Shown here: piece by piece, positions 1-11,056 of the stretch
How the letters are laid out: each line of letters opens with the position of its first letter
How positions within the stretch are numbered: the first letter of the stretch is position 1
Assembly: GCA_020726505.1 (NCBI GenBank)
Contig: JAHLEZ010000001.1
Span: 992,001-1,056,000, forward strand
From: Leptodontidium sp. MPI-SDFR-AT-0119
Lineage: Eukaryota > Ascomycota > Leotiomycetes > Helotiales > Leptodontidiaceae
Direction: 5' to 3'
DNA length: 64,000 bases
Translations under genes and position numbers: made by a program
Notes under the pieces: generated by a model
Told to the model about the DNA's origin: nothing
What the model saw: only the letters and a program-made list of their open reading frames with translations
Database searches by the model: none

Positions 1-978
1 GAGGCGGAGCGAGCTGACTTGTTTAGCTCCTCTCGTTTAAAAGAGGGAGAATTAAAACAATCAATCCTCCAGCCGAGCGAAGGCGGCCGCCATTACATTA
101 CTAGCGCATCCCCAGATTCAGGAACGCCACTTGGAGGTGTGTCTGGGCACGGAGAAGTTAGGCTATGAAGTACCTGACAACGTCTGTCTTCAGCTTCTGA
201 CTTTAACTTTGGAGTTGGCCGGGTGTCCATGTCCATTTCTTGCCCGCGGTGGAAGTTCCCAAACCCCCGCATCCTTCTTTTGCCTCGAGGGTCCAACAGC
301 AATAAAAGTTCAATCACCATTTCCGTTTGCAGTAGTTAGGAAGAAAGCTCGAGGGATTTCTCCCGATATCACTACTTGCACGCCAATATTCCAATACACA
401 GTTTCTTCTTTTCTGAAGAAGCGGACGCAAATCTCAGTAAAGTTGCTGACTAAAGCTGTGCAATGATCTGGGTGTGTACAATCTAAGTTGACTGTGGATA
501 TCTGCATGATTGTACATCTCCAGTATGTTATGAGATTACAATCTGTGTCAAAAACACTGCCGTGGGGTCCAAAAGCCAGGGCCCAATTTAGAATGGCACC
601 ATTCTCCTACTGATCCTTCTATCTCCCAGAGTTCTTTCCACCAAATGGTTAACAACACCAATAAGCCAAAGAAAGTTACCCCAGCTTGGATAATTTGTAC
701 TTCAACAGCAATATTGTCGTCTCCATGGCATGCCCCGACCCTTCCTCGCTTTCCCTCACAACACCCACACAGGCAACGAAAGAGAAGAATTCAGGATTCG
801 CGACGGGATCTGTTGGACTTAGCGCGAGCTCAAGATCCTGCAGCACTCTTTGCCTCTTCGGTCGCTCCATCCAGACCGCGATGTCTTTTTGGTGGTGGTG
901 GGTCACACCCATAGTCAACTTCGGCCTTGACCGGGTTGAGATGTTGGATGAAAGATTTTGATATCTGGCTCGACTCTT
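1..978. other. intergenic left edge, no supported gene
   Basis: No reading frame here shows a recognisable domain or a convincing intron pattern. The only structure seen is a 21-base stretch near 102-122 that recurs near 7637-7657, just upstream of the PQ-loop gene. The right part is the downstream flank of the C6 regulator, whose stop is at 979. Confidence 0.5.
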
Positions 979-3278
979 TCAAGTCGGGGAGGTTGCGAAT
1001 CGATATGACCGTTCGGTGTATTCTGCATCGAGCGAAATCGAAGACTGAGAAGTGGGCATCTGATGTCCTGGGAAACGGTCCAGAGAGCTGTCGAATGAAG
1101 TCGTAACTGAGCCCCCATTAGCTTGAGAAGTATTCCGGAGCAGAAAACCGTTGTATGCCAATATTCCATCCAATGGCTTGGATAAAAGGACTTTTTGAGA
1201 CAGAATCGCGCGTTCTTCGACAGAGAGTGATCTCCAAAAATGCGTCTTCGTCTCTGAAGGTTGCGAAGATAAACTAGGGTCATGCGAATAATGGTGCTCA
1301 TCAGAAGTCTTCTGCATCTCACTTCCTTGCTTGCCAGTTCGGTAGAATTTCCCCTGAACAGAGTCCATCTCGAGTTCTAATCGAGCTGAAAAGAATTCCG
1401 TAATTGGGTGGCATGTCCCTATTTCCCTCATTGTTGCAAGAATAAAGGCGGCATCTAAGATGTCATCGCGATTTGGTAGATGACTGGACTCTAGGCTATG
1501 GCAATACACGAAACCGGCGACATACAGGCAAAATCCCGTCCAAGGACTCATCTACGACAATCAGTTTGAGTTTCAAGATGCAGATCTTGCTTGTGAACCT
1601 ACTCTGGACATATTTTGACGGCTGACCAAGCGAATGGTATTGGTGATTGCATGAGCCGCCGCAGTACATCTGGTCATACTTTGGCTGACAATGCTGCTAT
1701 ATACTTGAGGATTCATTGATCTATTGATGACTGTTCGGTGCAAGCAAATGGTTGCAGCTTGGAGGGCTATTCCGAGAAAAACAACATTCGGGTCGCGAAG
1801 CTCGTGAGCAACCTTGAAACGCTCTGGAAGGTACATGAGAGTATTCGATAAAGAGTTGTCTAGTTCTCGGTGTTTCTTCCAAAATTCTTCATCGCTGCCC
1901 CTTCGAGAGTGTTCAAATTTAGCACCTTGTTGTATATGGTTGTATTCCCGGGCCATCAAGGTCGTTGCTAGAATCACTCCAGAAAAGGAAGAAAGGATAT
2001 TTGAAGCCCCACCCTCAGCTATTGCTTTTGCAAGAGAGACGGTTGCTTCCTCGTATCCACAATCGAAGCTGGCCTCTGAAGTAGGGAGATCTGTGCAAAT
2101 CTAAATCATTAGCAAGATCCATGAAAAGAACGAAGGCCACTTACTCCATTCTCCCGAATAGTCATTGGCCAGCCGCCCAATGCACTATTCCAGCGGTCAC
2201 ACATATACGCGGCCCAAAAGGTTCGACGTCGTTCTTCAAGCTCTATAAAATCATCTGTTGGCGGAAGAAACCTTGTCCCATAGACGCCGAGCCGGTCAAC
2301 ACAATGCAAGCCCATCAAATGTACCAGACGTACGCAGTTCCCAGTACTTGTCCACGCTCTTGTGATATGCATCCTCCGGGCCTCAACATTGGCAATCAAA
2401 CACCAACTTTGAGCGTCGTATATAGTAATCTGAGGCTCGCCAATTCCCTAAAATTCTGTTAGCCAGGCCTCGCACTCGTGTGGACCAACTCACGTCTAGC
2501 TCTATCTGCTCGGTATATTTCCTTGCTCTCTGAAGGAAAACTTCGCAGAGTCTCCCATATTTTGGTGATACGGAAGCTGCTATGGACCACATTGCATACT
2601 GTAGTGCAAAGATTGATGGACCATTCAGTCCAAGTCTCCGTGCTGCTAAAAATCTTGTCTTGTTTATCATGGGAATACAAGGATGTACTTGGTCAAAGTA
2701 GATAAGAAACCTGGTTGGTGAGCGATTGAAGCTTATTAATCTTATGGAGCAATACTTACAGCTCCTCTTGCATCTCCTCTGGAGGAAAAGCTTCCTGCAG
2801 GCCCATTTCATCGAGATACTGCATCCTGAGAGAAGGATCCTCGGTTGGATTGTATTCTAGGCCAATAGGGATAGACATGTTCTCTACAAACATTTCTTGA
2901 CTAAACGAGTTCATTGTGTAACTTCTGGGCGAGATTGAAGAAGCACTATCCATTTGGTGGCCTTCATACTGCGCAGAATTGTTGTTTCCGAATGTTGTCT
3001 CCCCTCCCAAACGTTGGGCGAGCTTGGATTCTACCTCACCTAGCATAGCCTATGAATTTCCGGGATAGAAAGAGCGAATTCGGAGAAATCTTACCCAGCC
3101 TTGCCTCCAATTCTTTTACATCCTGGCGTCTCCAATCCACGAGGGCGACCCTCTTGCGTTCAGGGTATGAGCACTCGCGCTTCGTGTCTACACATCTTCC
3201 ACATTTTGGTTTGTTTCGATCACATTTCAACTTCCGAAGACGACAAGTCATGCAAGATATGGTCGCTGGTGGCGACAT
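979..3278 (-). CDS. Zn(II)2Cys6 fungal transcription factor
   Basis: Putative nuclear DNA-binding regulator. Six exons: 3278-3095, 3039-2760, 2710-2494, 2447-2145, 2100-1603, 1551-979, giving 684 residues in frame. The N-terminus holds a zinc binuclear cluster (CMTCRLRKLKCDRNKPKCG, then a later Cys), followed by a short coiled-coil-like linker rich in Glu and Leu. The middle fits the fungal-specific TF domain (PF04082 type): it contains a YFDQVHPCIPMI-like motif and an EERRRTFWAAYMCDRW motif typical of that fold. The start at 3278 is the Met just before the zinc cluster; longer in-frame starts would add an untypical hydrophobic leader. It is divergent from an MFS transporter, so local control of that transporter is plausible but inferred. 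No target can be named from sequence. Confidence 0.9.
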
Positions 3279-4108
3279 TGTGCCAGAAAGGATTCCAGCG
3301 ACAGTTTGTTGTTTAGTTGGAGCAGAGTATCTTTCGTAAACCTCTCCACAGAAGATACAAAATGCGGGGAAGAAAAATAGAAGAAAATGGTAGGGACAGC
3401 GGACCTGGCTTGGAATCAATATTTTCCTCAGGAGCCTGGCAAACTCAAACTACCAGCGACGCTAATCTAGAGTTAGTCTGGTCTGTGCCACTAGTTCGTT
3501 TCAATAATCTCTTCGAGCACCTTATTTTTGCAGATAAGTCGTGGCCAGCGGCATAACATCGAACCGTTACCGAATCGGGCTGATTCGCCCGAGTGCCGAG
3601 CTGAGCAGACGGTTTTGTTTTGGACATTCTCGCTTGTTCCTTCATGCCCAGGTGTATGCTACTTCCATGGCTCAATAGACTGAAAATGTGACCAATCCAC
3701 TGCAAGGTTATCTGACGAACCAATAAACATCATTTACTCAGCAAAAGAGAACCCCATTTTCAATCCAATGAAAAGGGGGAGACCGTGATGTCTGGGGTTG
3801 AGATCCACAATAAACCAAAACAAAATCTTCCGCGGTGAATTTTGGGACATGTAGCCTGCCAGCTCGTGCATTCCACCGTTCTTGGTCATAATCGGCCATC
3901 CCAATTCCATGATTTCAAAGCCTTCTGGGTCTAAGAGCCCCAAGATACATATACTCAGGTCTGTCCGGGTTGGTAAAAACTCCTTCTCTATTCTCAGAAT
4001 CACTTCCCATGGTCACCCTGCCCCCTTTCTCTTATTGAGTTCGACTCTCTTGTCCTGTATATTTTCGCGCCCCCGGATCCGCCAACGAAACTCTTTCGTC
4101 AATTGGCG
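3279..4108. promoter_or_regulatory. divergent promoter between C6 regulator and MFS transporter
   Basis: This 830 bp region separates the start codons of two divergent genes, so both promoters lie in it. It contains a perfect inverted repeat at 3575-3592 (listed separately). A minus-strand open frame at 3734-4003 (89 codons) has no motif I recognise and is not called. Confidence 0.6.
3575..3592. promoter_or_regulatory. candidate Zn2Cys6 operator, CGG-N10-CCG palindrome
   Basis: TCGGGC, six bases, then GCCCGA form a perfect 6-bp inverted repeat, which equals CGG-N10-CCG at 3576-3591. Inverted CGG triplets at fixed spacing are the classical binding site of Zn2Cys6 dimers, and N10 spacing is known for Put3. 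Its place between a C6 regulator and a divergent transporter supports a role. Binding itself is inference. Confidence 0.4.
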
Positions 4109-5964
4109 ATGGAAAAACCACTTGATGGCCAACAAGCTCTGGACTCAAGCAACTCAAGCACTCCAAGTATCTCCTCGCCACTCCCCGAGCCGACCACAAA
4201 ACTCGAAAGTCTGCGGGCAAGAACCAGACCCCTCGCTTTCGCTGTCATTTGCGGCTCTCTTACTCTGGACTCATTCAACGTCACAGGACTAACGTATGGG
4301 CAATTGAATATTGCCGAGCACTATGATGTTATCGTAACGACGGCAAGCTGGAGCTTGAGTGCATACTCTCTGGCCTTTGGGAGTCTCCTTCTCATTGCAG
4401 GTCGAGCCGGTAAGCTTCTCACACCTCTCTCCAGCACAACACCAACAGCAGACCAAGAGTGCCGTTCTCTATGAAAGCGCTGCAAACTGACAAGGCGCAC
4501 CCTGAGAACAGGAGATATGTATGGCCACAAGCAGGTCTACTCGTACGGCCTCATATTCTTCTCCGTTTTTGCCCTGCTAGCTGCAAGCATCGACAGCAAC
4601 TTTGTCGCCCTCTGCATCTTTCGAGCCCTTCAAGGTGCATCTGCAGCATGTACAGTGCCAACAGCGTACGCCATGGTCGGGATTAGGTATAAGGGACAGG
4701 CACGAGAGATGGCAGTAGCCGGCCTTGGAGTGAGCTCTACAACAGGTGCAATCATGGGTAGCATAAGTACGTGAAATCACTCATGGCGATGGATTTATCA
4801 TCGCCGTTTCGCCCGTTTCATTTCTTCTTCCTTTTCTAGACGCTAACCAGACATTCGAAGTTGGGGGAGCATTTGCAAACACCGGTCTTGGTTACCGTGG
4901 CACCTTATGGCTGTCTTTTGGAATCAGCATTGTGCTTTGTGCACTTGCTTTCTTACTCCTGGAACCTACACCTCGTGATCCATCCATCGAGAAGAAGCCG
5001 CTTGATGTAATCGGATCGTTCCTTGTCACTGCCGCCTGCGCCATATTGGTTTACGGATTCACGGAAGCACCCACTGGGTGGGATCAAGCAAAAGTCATTG
5101 CACCCATCATCATCGGAGTCGCCCTCCTTGTTTCGTTTTTTATCTTCGAGCAGTTCGTTGTGTGGAAGTTCATGCCGAAGGTGGACCCGCTCATACCAAC
5201 CAGAGTGTGGAAGTACTCTAATTTGGTACCATTGACAATCCAGACAGGCCTCATCTATGGATGTTTTTTCCTATCAGTCCTCAATGGTTCAACGTTCTTG
5301 CTCAGGGTTCAAGAGGTTTGTTTCCAAATTATCAACGATATCCGCATTTGGACTCCCGCTGATTGCAAGATAGAGGAAACCGTTGATCTCCGCCGTCATG
5401 TGGAGCCCCCTCATTATAGGGACACTGATCTTCTGCATATTGATGGGACCATTCTACAACCACAGGTATATGCCTCCAAAATGGTTCCTTGTTTTTGGAT
5501 CATTAGTCCTCGCCACAGGCGTGTCATTATTCTCGCGGAACAACCTTGAGACAGGATACTGGCGATACACATTCTCCGGATCAATTGTGATGTCTCTGGG
5601 CACTGCAATCTTTTTCGTTCACTACTTGAACGTCGCCTATGCAGCTACACCACCTGAAGATCAGGGTCTTGTTTCCGGCATCATACAGACTTCGGCTCAG
5701 GTCGCCACGGCATTAGGCCTCGCTATCGGGAGTTCGTTCCTGAGTTCTGAGACACCCAAGGGCTTACTCCCGGAATACAGAAACAGCTTCTACGTTGCCA
5801 TTGCTTTTGGATGTGCCGGAGCCATTGTCGCTTTAGTATGGATCAAACCCATCGCACCGAGGCCGTCAAATTCGAAGAAGGCAGACGTGGAGATGCTGCA
5901 AAGCGGCGTCGAAAGCCCAAGTCTTCATACAGGCTCTGCGTCGAACACGGGGCCTGAAAACTAG
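4109..5964 (+). CDS. MFS transporter, probable drug/H+ antiporter type
   Basis: Plasma- or organelle-membrane transporter. Exons 4109-4409, 4512-4766, 4840-5315, 5374-5964 join in frame to 540 residues. An N-terminal Ser/Pro-rich cytosolic stretch of about 35 residues is followed by repeated hydrophobic segments. The early part (WSLSAYSLAFGSLLLIAGRAGD) fits the first helices and the MFS signature loop. The FRALQGASAACTVPTAYAM stretch corresponds to the conserved RxxQGxgaA region of helices 4-5. GGAFANTGLGYRGTLWLSF fits the W-R-W type segment before helix 6. Length and helix count suggest the 14-helix DHA2-like group. Substrate cannot be deduced. It is divergent from the C6 regulator at 979-3278. 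The start at 4109 is the first ATG in frame. Confidence 0.88.
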
Positions 5965-7800
5965 ATTAATACCCAGGATTGGCTTTTAGGTGGGATGGGG
6001 TGGTGACCGCTTTAGAGAGTAAGGTATTGTGGAGGAGTAGAAATTGTTGGCGGTTTCTGTTATTTTTAGGACAGTTCCAAATTGCTGACATAAAGGTGCT
6101 ACAATCTTGTCGAAGTACAGAAATTGGAGGTTTGGTGTTAGAGTGTATAAGCATATTCTGGGTGTTTGGACTGAGGTCTGTCACGGGTACGCAGGCAAGG
6201 TGAAGCAACGGATCATCATTGTCTCTTGTAAATAACTCGGAAAATAATCGCAGATTGCATTTAGCTTTTAATAATTACAAGACGGTGGTAATCAATTCAG
6301 ATTAATATTTCATGTGTATTTGGCGTAACAGAAATCTGATAGTTTCGATTGCAAAGTCGCAATTTCTGTTCAACCCCCCCCCCCCCCACATCCATTATCA
6401 AAAATACATGGAATTGATAACCTCTCTTTGCCCTAGTAAATTCTTTCAAGCCTACTAAGATAAGATTTTCAAAGTATCGGAGGACTCATCTACAGAGGAA
6501 CACATGCCTATCTTGAGCCCACTAGCTTTCGGACTTATCTCCTATTTTGGGTTCAAGCTGCTCAATTACTGTCTGACATCACCTCTGCAAATGCATCAAA
6601 ACAACTAGGTAGGGAGTTTAGAAATGACTGACCTGCCGATAAATCGGATGCATTAAGCACCGTTTGTTCCTACTTCGAATTGCGTCGATGTCTCGATTAT
6701 TAATCATCACTCTTCCAGTTCAAAAAGCGGAGGCACGATTCAGCCCAATCTAGCGAACGTGGTTGAACTTTGAACCGACGCCGAGGATCTAGAATCGCGT
6801 TGATCATAGCTTAAACTTTATCACAGTTGGCACGCACGAATGATTAAATTCCGCTGGAAGCTTGATACTCCGTCGGGGCGATTGTTTATAATTGCCCTGC
6901 GTTGTGGTAGTGGACGGCACTCGATTTTAGATATGTGGCGCACTTAAAGTAAGGTGTTCACCAAACAATCGCCCCGACGGAGTATCAAGCTTCTAGCGTA
7001 ATTTACTAGCATCGTACTCCGTAGAGCTGGAAGAGCTTGGCTCATACTTGCGCTTGATGCACCCATCTTTGTGCCAATGTGAAGAGAATTAAAAATATTA
7101 TTAAAAAGACCAATACCTCGTTAAATAGTTTCGATATTAGTAGTCTTAAAAGCCAAATGAGTCTATTTAAACTTGGGTTGCTATGTAGAAGAAAAGGAAC
7201 AGTTTGCAGATGCATGTATTGTTTAAATAAAAAGAAGGTGGGGCAAGGATGACTTCACTGGTGGGAAATCGGGTGGAAAGATAGTACTAAAGCTACCCTA
7301 TCGAAGTTTACTAGCATTAAGTTGTGTACTTAGGAAGGTATGACTCAACTACTCAAGTGACATTGACGTAACCGTACCGAAATTTCACAGGAAAGGTGAC
7401 AGCGAAGCTAAGTAAGGTAGGTACTGTTTGCGCAACGTACTAATTTTCTCTCTCAAAACATCGGATAATTTCATGACCAGCCTTTTGAGTATTCTGATTC
7501 CAGCAGGTCTAATATGAAGCAAAGAAGGGGGTGTTACAAAGGGCAATGAGGCTATTCTCTCTTAGCGGGGCTGACTACCTTCTTCAACCGACGATTAGCG
7601 AAACAACAACAGCTTGTCGGGCCGAGGCGGCCGAATTTTAGCGCATCCCCAGATTCAGGCACCACCACTTTGGAGCTGTCTGTTTACACTCGAGTTATCG
7701 TCCCATTCCCCGAGACACCACTCTCGACCTCCACGACCCGAACTCTGGCACAACAAAGCCAGGCGAGTGGAGGTAGTATACATCCTCAGCAGCTGTCGAC
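5965..7800. other. long intergenic region with poly-C run and MITE-like repeat
   Basis: No gene is supported in these 1.8 kb. It holds a run of 14 C at 6374-6387 and a compact inverted-repeat element at 6845-7005 (listed separately). The last 190 bases are the leader of the PQ-loop gene and carry a 21-base match to 102-122. Confidence 0.55.
6845..7005. mobile_element. MITE-like element with 43-bp terminal inverted repeats
   Basis: The arms 6857-6887 and 6963-6993 are perfect 31-bp inverted repeats. Extending outward to 6845 and 7005 gives about 43 bp with two mismatches. A TA dinucleotide stands at each outer edge (6845-6846 and 7004-7005), consistent with the TA target duplication of Tc1/mariner-type elements. 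The whole unit is about 160 bp with no coding capacity, which fits a non-autonomous miniature element. The octamer TACTCCGT inside the arms recurs just outside at about 7015, so an older neighbouring insertion is possible. Confidence 0.6.
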
Positions 7801-8905
7801 ATGAGCTTCTTTCATGGGTTAACGGTCGGCCATATTGCCAGCCGCTGCGAGAAGCTCCAAGAGCCTGATTACTTCAACTTGACGCTGTCCATGTGAGTAG
7901 ACCAGCCCCAACAATATTGCGAGGCTGACGTGTGCGATAGCTTCATCCTGCTCGGTATCCTAGTATCTTACCTTCCTCAGCATTATCGAATCATTTCGCG
8001 AGGGACCTCCGAAGGAATCTCCCCGTACTTTATCCTCCTTGGAACGACCTCCGGAACATGCGCGTTCGCCAATATACTCGTTTTGCCAGCTTCCAGAGCG
8101 GATGTAGCGTGCTGCAAGACTATAAGCACATTTGAGTGTGCTGCAGGTCTGCTGGGGATAGCACAAGTTGGCGTACAATGGTTCTGCTTCAGTGTCATGT
8201 AAGCTCCAACCATTACCACATTTCGAACGGCACTGACGGTTTATAGATTGCTCCTATTCCTTGTTTTCTTCCCTCGAGGAGCGACTCTGCCGAATAATGA
8301 TGCCGAGAAGCAATACACATGGCGGACAGCAGTCACAGTTGCGTTCCTGTGCTTACTACATGGTCTACTTGTCATAATCGTCAGCGCGGCTCTCATAATA
8401 TCGCGACCCAACCATCTGGGCAAATGGGCGAATACGCTTGGAATAATGGCTACAGTCCTGGCAGGTATACAATATCTACCTCAAATCTGGATGACTTGGC
8501 AGTTGGGACATGTTGGAAGTCTGAGCATTCCTATGATGCTTATACAGACACCCGGGAGCTTCGTTTGGTCCGCCAGCTTGGCCGCCAGGCTTGGAATTGA
8601 AGGATGGAGTACGTGGGGAGTGTTCTTGGTCACAGGATGTCTACAAGGTTGCTTGCTAGTGATGGGCATTTGCTTCGAGATCAAGGCTCGCAGGGAAAAG
8701 GGTGCAGAGACGGAGGTGGTAGGTTTATTCCAGAAGATGGCACCTCGTCCTATTCAAGATATTTGCTAACACAACGCAGGTTAACGGAAGAGGAAGCACA
8801 GAGACTGATGACGAGGGCGGAACCATTGTCGAAGATGGACTGAGTGAAAATACCCCATTGTTGAATGGACCGAGAAAGTCATCTCGTACCCCAGCACCAA
8901 AGTAA
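7801..8905 (+). CDS. PQ-loop repeat membrane protein
   Basis: Exons 7801-7892, 7941-8198, 8247-8718, 8780-8905 give 315 residues. Two PQ-loop repeats (PF04193 type) are visible: SYLPQHYRIISRGTSEGISP near residue 45 and QYLPQIWMTWQLGHVGSLS near residue 200. They are separated by hydrophobic helices, for seven or so membrane segments in total. Known family members (lysosomal/vacuolar amino-acid exporters such as Ypq1-3/PQLC2, and SWEET and cystinosin relatives) act in vacuolar transport. The C-terminal tail contains ENTPLLNG, an acidic dileucine-type sorting signal compatible with vacuolar delivery. Substrate is unknown. The ATG at 7801 is the first one giving a continuous spliced frame. Confidence 0.88.
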
Positions 8906-9295
8906 ATGTAGAGTCTACTTGAATAGGACAGCTTTGGGAAGTCGCAGCTTTATCTTTATTTGCATTGTCCTTATCCTTCACTTACTTCTCATCATCACCG
9001 CCTGGGATATTTGTCGTCGGCAGGACGTCACTGCACAATCACGATGACTTGAGACCAGAAGGTTTTGAACAGTTCCATGTGTGCTATTTAGATCGCCGCT
9101 CTATATTACTCCCGAGGCAAATGTGACCGCATTGTTTCATGCAAAGTTCCGAATACTGCATCGAGACATAATTCCTGCGCCAAACCATCGCTCATTTCGG
9201 ACATTTCCATCTAAGTATCCCGATACCCGGCAAGTACTGTCTGGAAAAAACCTCAGTTGCTGGAATCTGACACTGGGAAGAGCAAACTTACGGTC
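8906..9295. other. short intergenic region between convergent genes
   Basis: Convergent 3' flanks of the PQ-loop gene (+) and the GPI-anchored protein gene (-). I see no domain, repeat or RNA gene here. Confidence 0.5.
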
Positions 9296-10306
9296 TTAGA
9301 TAACTCCGACAAACCCAGCTGCAAAAACAGCGACCATCACAGCACTTGACGCTGTAATGATATCTTTTACTTTTGCCTTCAAAGACGACGAGTTATTCAC
9401 TGCACGAGCTAAAGCAATTGGATGTGTTGAACGAGTAGTCGAGGTACTAGTTGTATAGAATGATGAAGGAGCGACTGTGATGACGGACGTAATATAGACG
9501 GTGCTTTTCAAGTGTGTGGTGATATCAAGGCTCGAGTTTGGAGGTTGGATGACCTTGGTGGGGGATGGTGAGTGAGTTGTGGTGGTGAGGAGGTTGCTGC
9601 TTCTCAATGAAGAGCTGTGACCAGATGGAAGAAGGACTGGGGTGATGGTGTACAATGGGGTTGAAGCCTTGGAAGCGGAGCTAGACGATTGCGAACTCGA
9701 GCCGTACGAGGGAACTGTGCTGTGAGATGTGCTCGAACTGAGCGAGGACTTTACCGAGCTGGTCTGAGATGAGGTCGATGCTCCAGCCTTTGTTGTGGTT
9801 GTTGATGACTTGATATGGCTATGAGATGAGGGCTGGTATGTGACGGTTTGAGTGACCTTGATCGTATGGATCCCACTGGCAGTGTGGTGTGGTTGGGTTG
9901 TGTGAGCAGAATGACTGATATGAGTCGAGTGAATGCTGTGAGATTTATGGGAAGATGAAGCCTTGTGGCTCCGATGCGTGGATCTTGTTGAGTGTGGAGG
10001 ATAAACCGTTCGTATTATCGTGACGGTCGTTGTTCCCGGAGTGACATGAGCTGAGCTGACGGAGCCTGGTACTTCATGGGCAGTTGTTGGTTTGAGCTTT
10101 GTACATTCAGAGTGGCTTGATTTTCCGTGCGCCTTGCATGAGTGGTGTACGGTTGAAACTGGATAGGAGGTGTGAGATTCGCTGATGGTGGAACTCGCCG
10201 TGGCGAGGGGCGAATGAGCAAGGTCTCGATCGACAGGAACAACAGGGTTTCCTTCACAGAACATGAAGCCAGCCAGGAAGCAAACGAGAGTAGTGAGGAG
10301 TGTCAT
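9296..10306 (-). CDS. GPI-anchored Ser/Thr/His-rich cell-wall protein
   Basis: Single-exon gene of 336 codons. The N-terminus is a secretory signal (MTLLTTLVCFLAGFMFCEG). The body is a low-complexity mucin-like stretch dominated by Ser, Thr and His, with many SH and TH dipeptides between about residues 50 and 180, so it should be heavily O-mannosylated. The C-terminus shows a small-residue omega region (NNSSS), a spacer, and a hydrophobic tail ending GFVGVI, the layout of a GPI-anchor signal. Function in wall structure or surface adhesion is inferred from composition only. The His-rich block could bind metal ions. Confidence 0.8.
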   Translation of the reverse strand: MTLLTTLVCFLAGFMFCEGNPVVPVDRDLAHSPLATASSTISESHTSYPVSTVHHSCKAHGKSSHSECTKLKPTTAHEVPGSVSSAHVTPGTTTVTIIRTVYPPHSTRSTHRSHKASSSHKSHSIHSTHISHSAHTTQPHHTASGIHTIKVTQTVTYQPSSHSHIKSSTTTTKAGASTSSQTSSVKSSLSSSTSHSTVPSYGSSSQSSSSASKASTPLYTITPVLLPSGHSSSLRSSNLLTTTTHSPSPTKVIQPPNSSLDITTHLKSTVYITSVITVAPSSFYTTSTSTTRSTHPIALARAVNNSSSLKAKVKDIITASSAVMVAVFAAGFVGVI

Positions 10307-11056
10307 CTTTGCTGTGGTTAACTCAAGCTAATGTATGAGACTGTAGGGCGTTGATAAATTATGAAGCGTGACTGGAAGACGAAGAGTGTTGGTGATTGTA
10401 AGCAGGCAGGATTCGAGAGGTAATTTATAGTCATGCTTGAGAGAGCTCAGTAAGTGAGTGAAGCAATGTTAATCACACGAATATTTTGTTAATCATATCT
10501 CCAGAAATCTAGGAAGTGAATTGAGAGGACTATACTGTTGCCCTGGGTGTGGCACTTTTTGATATTGACTATGACGACTCGAGACTCTTGGCTCTTCATA
10601 TGTCGCTGTATCCTTGGTAGTATTTGTCGGAATTCTTTCGTCCTCTCCGTTCTAGATTCTGTCCTGGGAGTTTTATTTTGGAGCCAAATGGCATGAAACT
10701 CAGGGATACTGATTAAGGCAAAACCTGGCAAACCACTTGTTTTGGATCTTCTCTCTATGAAAGGCAGCACCGCAAAAACAGGATAGGATATTTGAATTCT
10801 CTAATTGCTAATTGTTAATTATTAATTGCGTTTAAAGTTGTGCAGGAGGGCTTTGCGACTTGGGTAGATACTCTTTATCGTAAGGTCCCATCTGGTCCAC
10901 TGTTTTCCTCCACCTTTACACCGAGAACCGGAGCCGCAGTAGGCAGCCGTGGCAGCCTTATCTATCGAGTCACAGTTACATTTGGCTCGAGATTTAATTT
11001 CCTGGGACAATAATCGATTTGTCTTTTCTCGTCTGCGCATTTCTTCAGTCGCAATC
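10307..11056. promoter_or_regulatory. divergent promoter region, GPI protein / CTP synthase
   Basis: A 750 bp spacer between two divergent start codons. No palindromic operator stood out. A minus-strand open frame at 10489-10770 has no recognisable domain and is left uncalled. Confidence 0.5.

Noticed and set aside
131..466. 111-codon plus-strand open frame at the left edge
   Set aside because: No domain and no convincing start context; overlapped by frames on the other strand.
3734..4003. 89-codon minus-strand open frame upstream of the MFS gene
   Set aside because: Its translation looks somewhat protein-like, but no motif, intron context or partner exon was found, and it lies in a divergent promoter.
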